Positions 24,116 through 24,141 of a stretch of DNA of 24,141 nt are shown piece by piece. A program made the translations under genes and the position numbers. How positions within the stretch are numbered: the first letter of the stretch is position 1; the number at the start of each line of letters is the position of its first letter. This stretch comes from Bacteroidales bacterium (GTDB taxonomy: Bacteria > Bacteroidota > Bacteroidia > Bacteroidales > VadinHA17). The notes beneath the pieces were generated by a model. It made no database searches. It was not told where the DNA came from and saw nothing but the letters and a program-made list of their open reading frames with translations. The stretch is taken from NCBI GenBank assembly GCA_016936695.1, contig JAFGXK010000244.1, forward strand, positions 1 through 24,141, in the 5' to 3' direction.

Positions 24116-24141
24116 TGCCTGTAAAGTTCTTTTTTTCAACA

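Noticed and set aside
1..24141. CRISPR array, prophage, integrase or defence island
   Set aside because: No regularly spaced repeats, transposase, recombinase or phage genes were seen; nearly all sequence is accounted for by core genes.

Overview
The window looks like chromosomal DNA from a Bacteroidota (Bacteroidales-like) bacterium. The evidence is repeated TAnnTTTG-type -7 promoter boxes placed just upstream of start codons (patB, argR, carB, tRNA-Leu, clpP, the nuclease gene), weak Shine-Dalgarno sequences, a GH97 glycosidase, an ArgR and a CarB of Bacteroidota type, a trigger factor with a worn-down PPIase domain, and a TerB-like/ABC fusion. This placement is from sequence features and memory of families; no search was run. 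Most of the window is core metabolism and housekeeping. I did not find a phage, integrase, transposase, CRISPR array or defence island.

Layout. (1) 1-2039, minus strand: the first 382 residues of a large ABC-ATPase protein running off the left edge, with an unrecognised lipoprotein gene upstream of it; an intrinsic terminator lies between them. (2) 2279-4548, plus: a MalY/PatB-type aminotransferase followed 11 nt later by carA. (3) 4605-7755, minus: an argR-argG-argH operon. Its start region carries a tandem pair of TGCA-type palindromes, spaced like classical ARG boxes, over the promoter and start codon. (4) 7848-12175, plus: carB, then a family 2 glycosyltransferase, divergent from argR. 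Citrulline to arginine (ArgG, ArgH) and carbamoyl phosphate (CarA, CarB) are therefore encoded together, but carA and carB are split by the oppositely oriented arginine operon. (5) 12172-14352, minus: recQ, whose end overlaps the glycosyltransferase gene by 4 nt. (6) 14353-14975: the only long gene-free stretch, with a roughly 200-bp inverted-repeat element containing a perfect 18-bp palindrome, then a leader with nested dyads before tatC. (7) 14976-16579, plus: tatC-lptB, both envelope biogenesis genes.

(8) 16589-20111, plus: tRNA-Leu(UAG) with a full -33/-7 promoter and a terminator, then trigger factor, clpP and clpX. This is the conserved tig-clpP-clpX protein quality-control cluster. clpP has its own promoter, and clpP and clpX overlap by 1 nt. 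(9) 20106-24035, minus: a tightly spaced series in transcription order DUF151 nuclease, GH97 glycosidase, thyA, folA. ThyA consumes methylene-tetrahydrofolate and makes dihydrofolate, which FolA recycles; why a GH97 enzyme and a nuclease sit upstream is unclear.

The strongest non-coding observations are the phased operator at argR, the two mutually exclusive hairpins between tRNA-Leu and tig (no promoter is visible between them), and the inverted-repeat element with its nested palindrome. Several starts were moved inward from the longest reading frame (argR, clpP, tig, tatC, the nuclease, the GH97 gene and the lipoprotein) because the upstream start is TTG, lies outside the predicted transcript, or precedes a clear signal peptide or family start.
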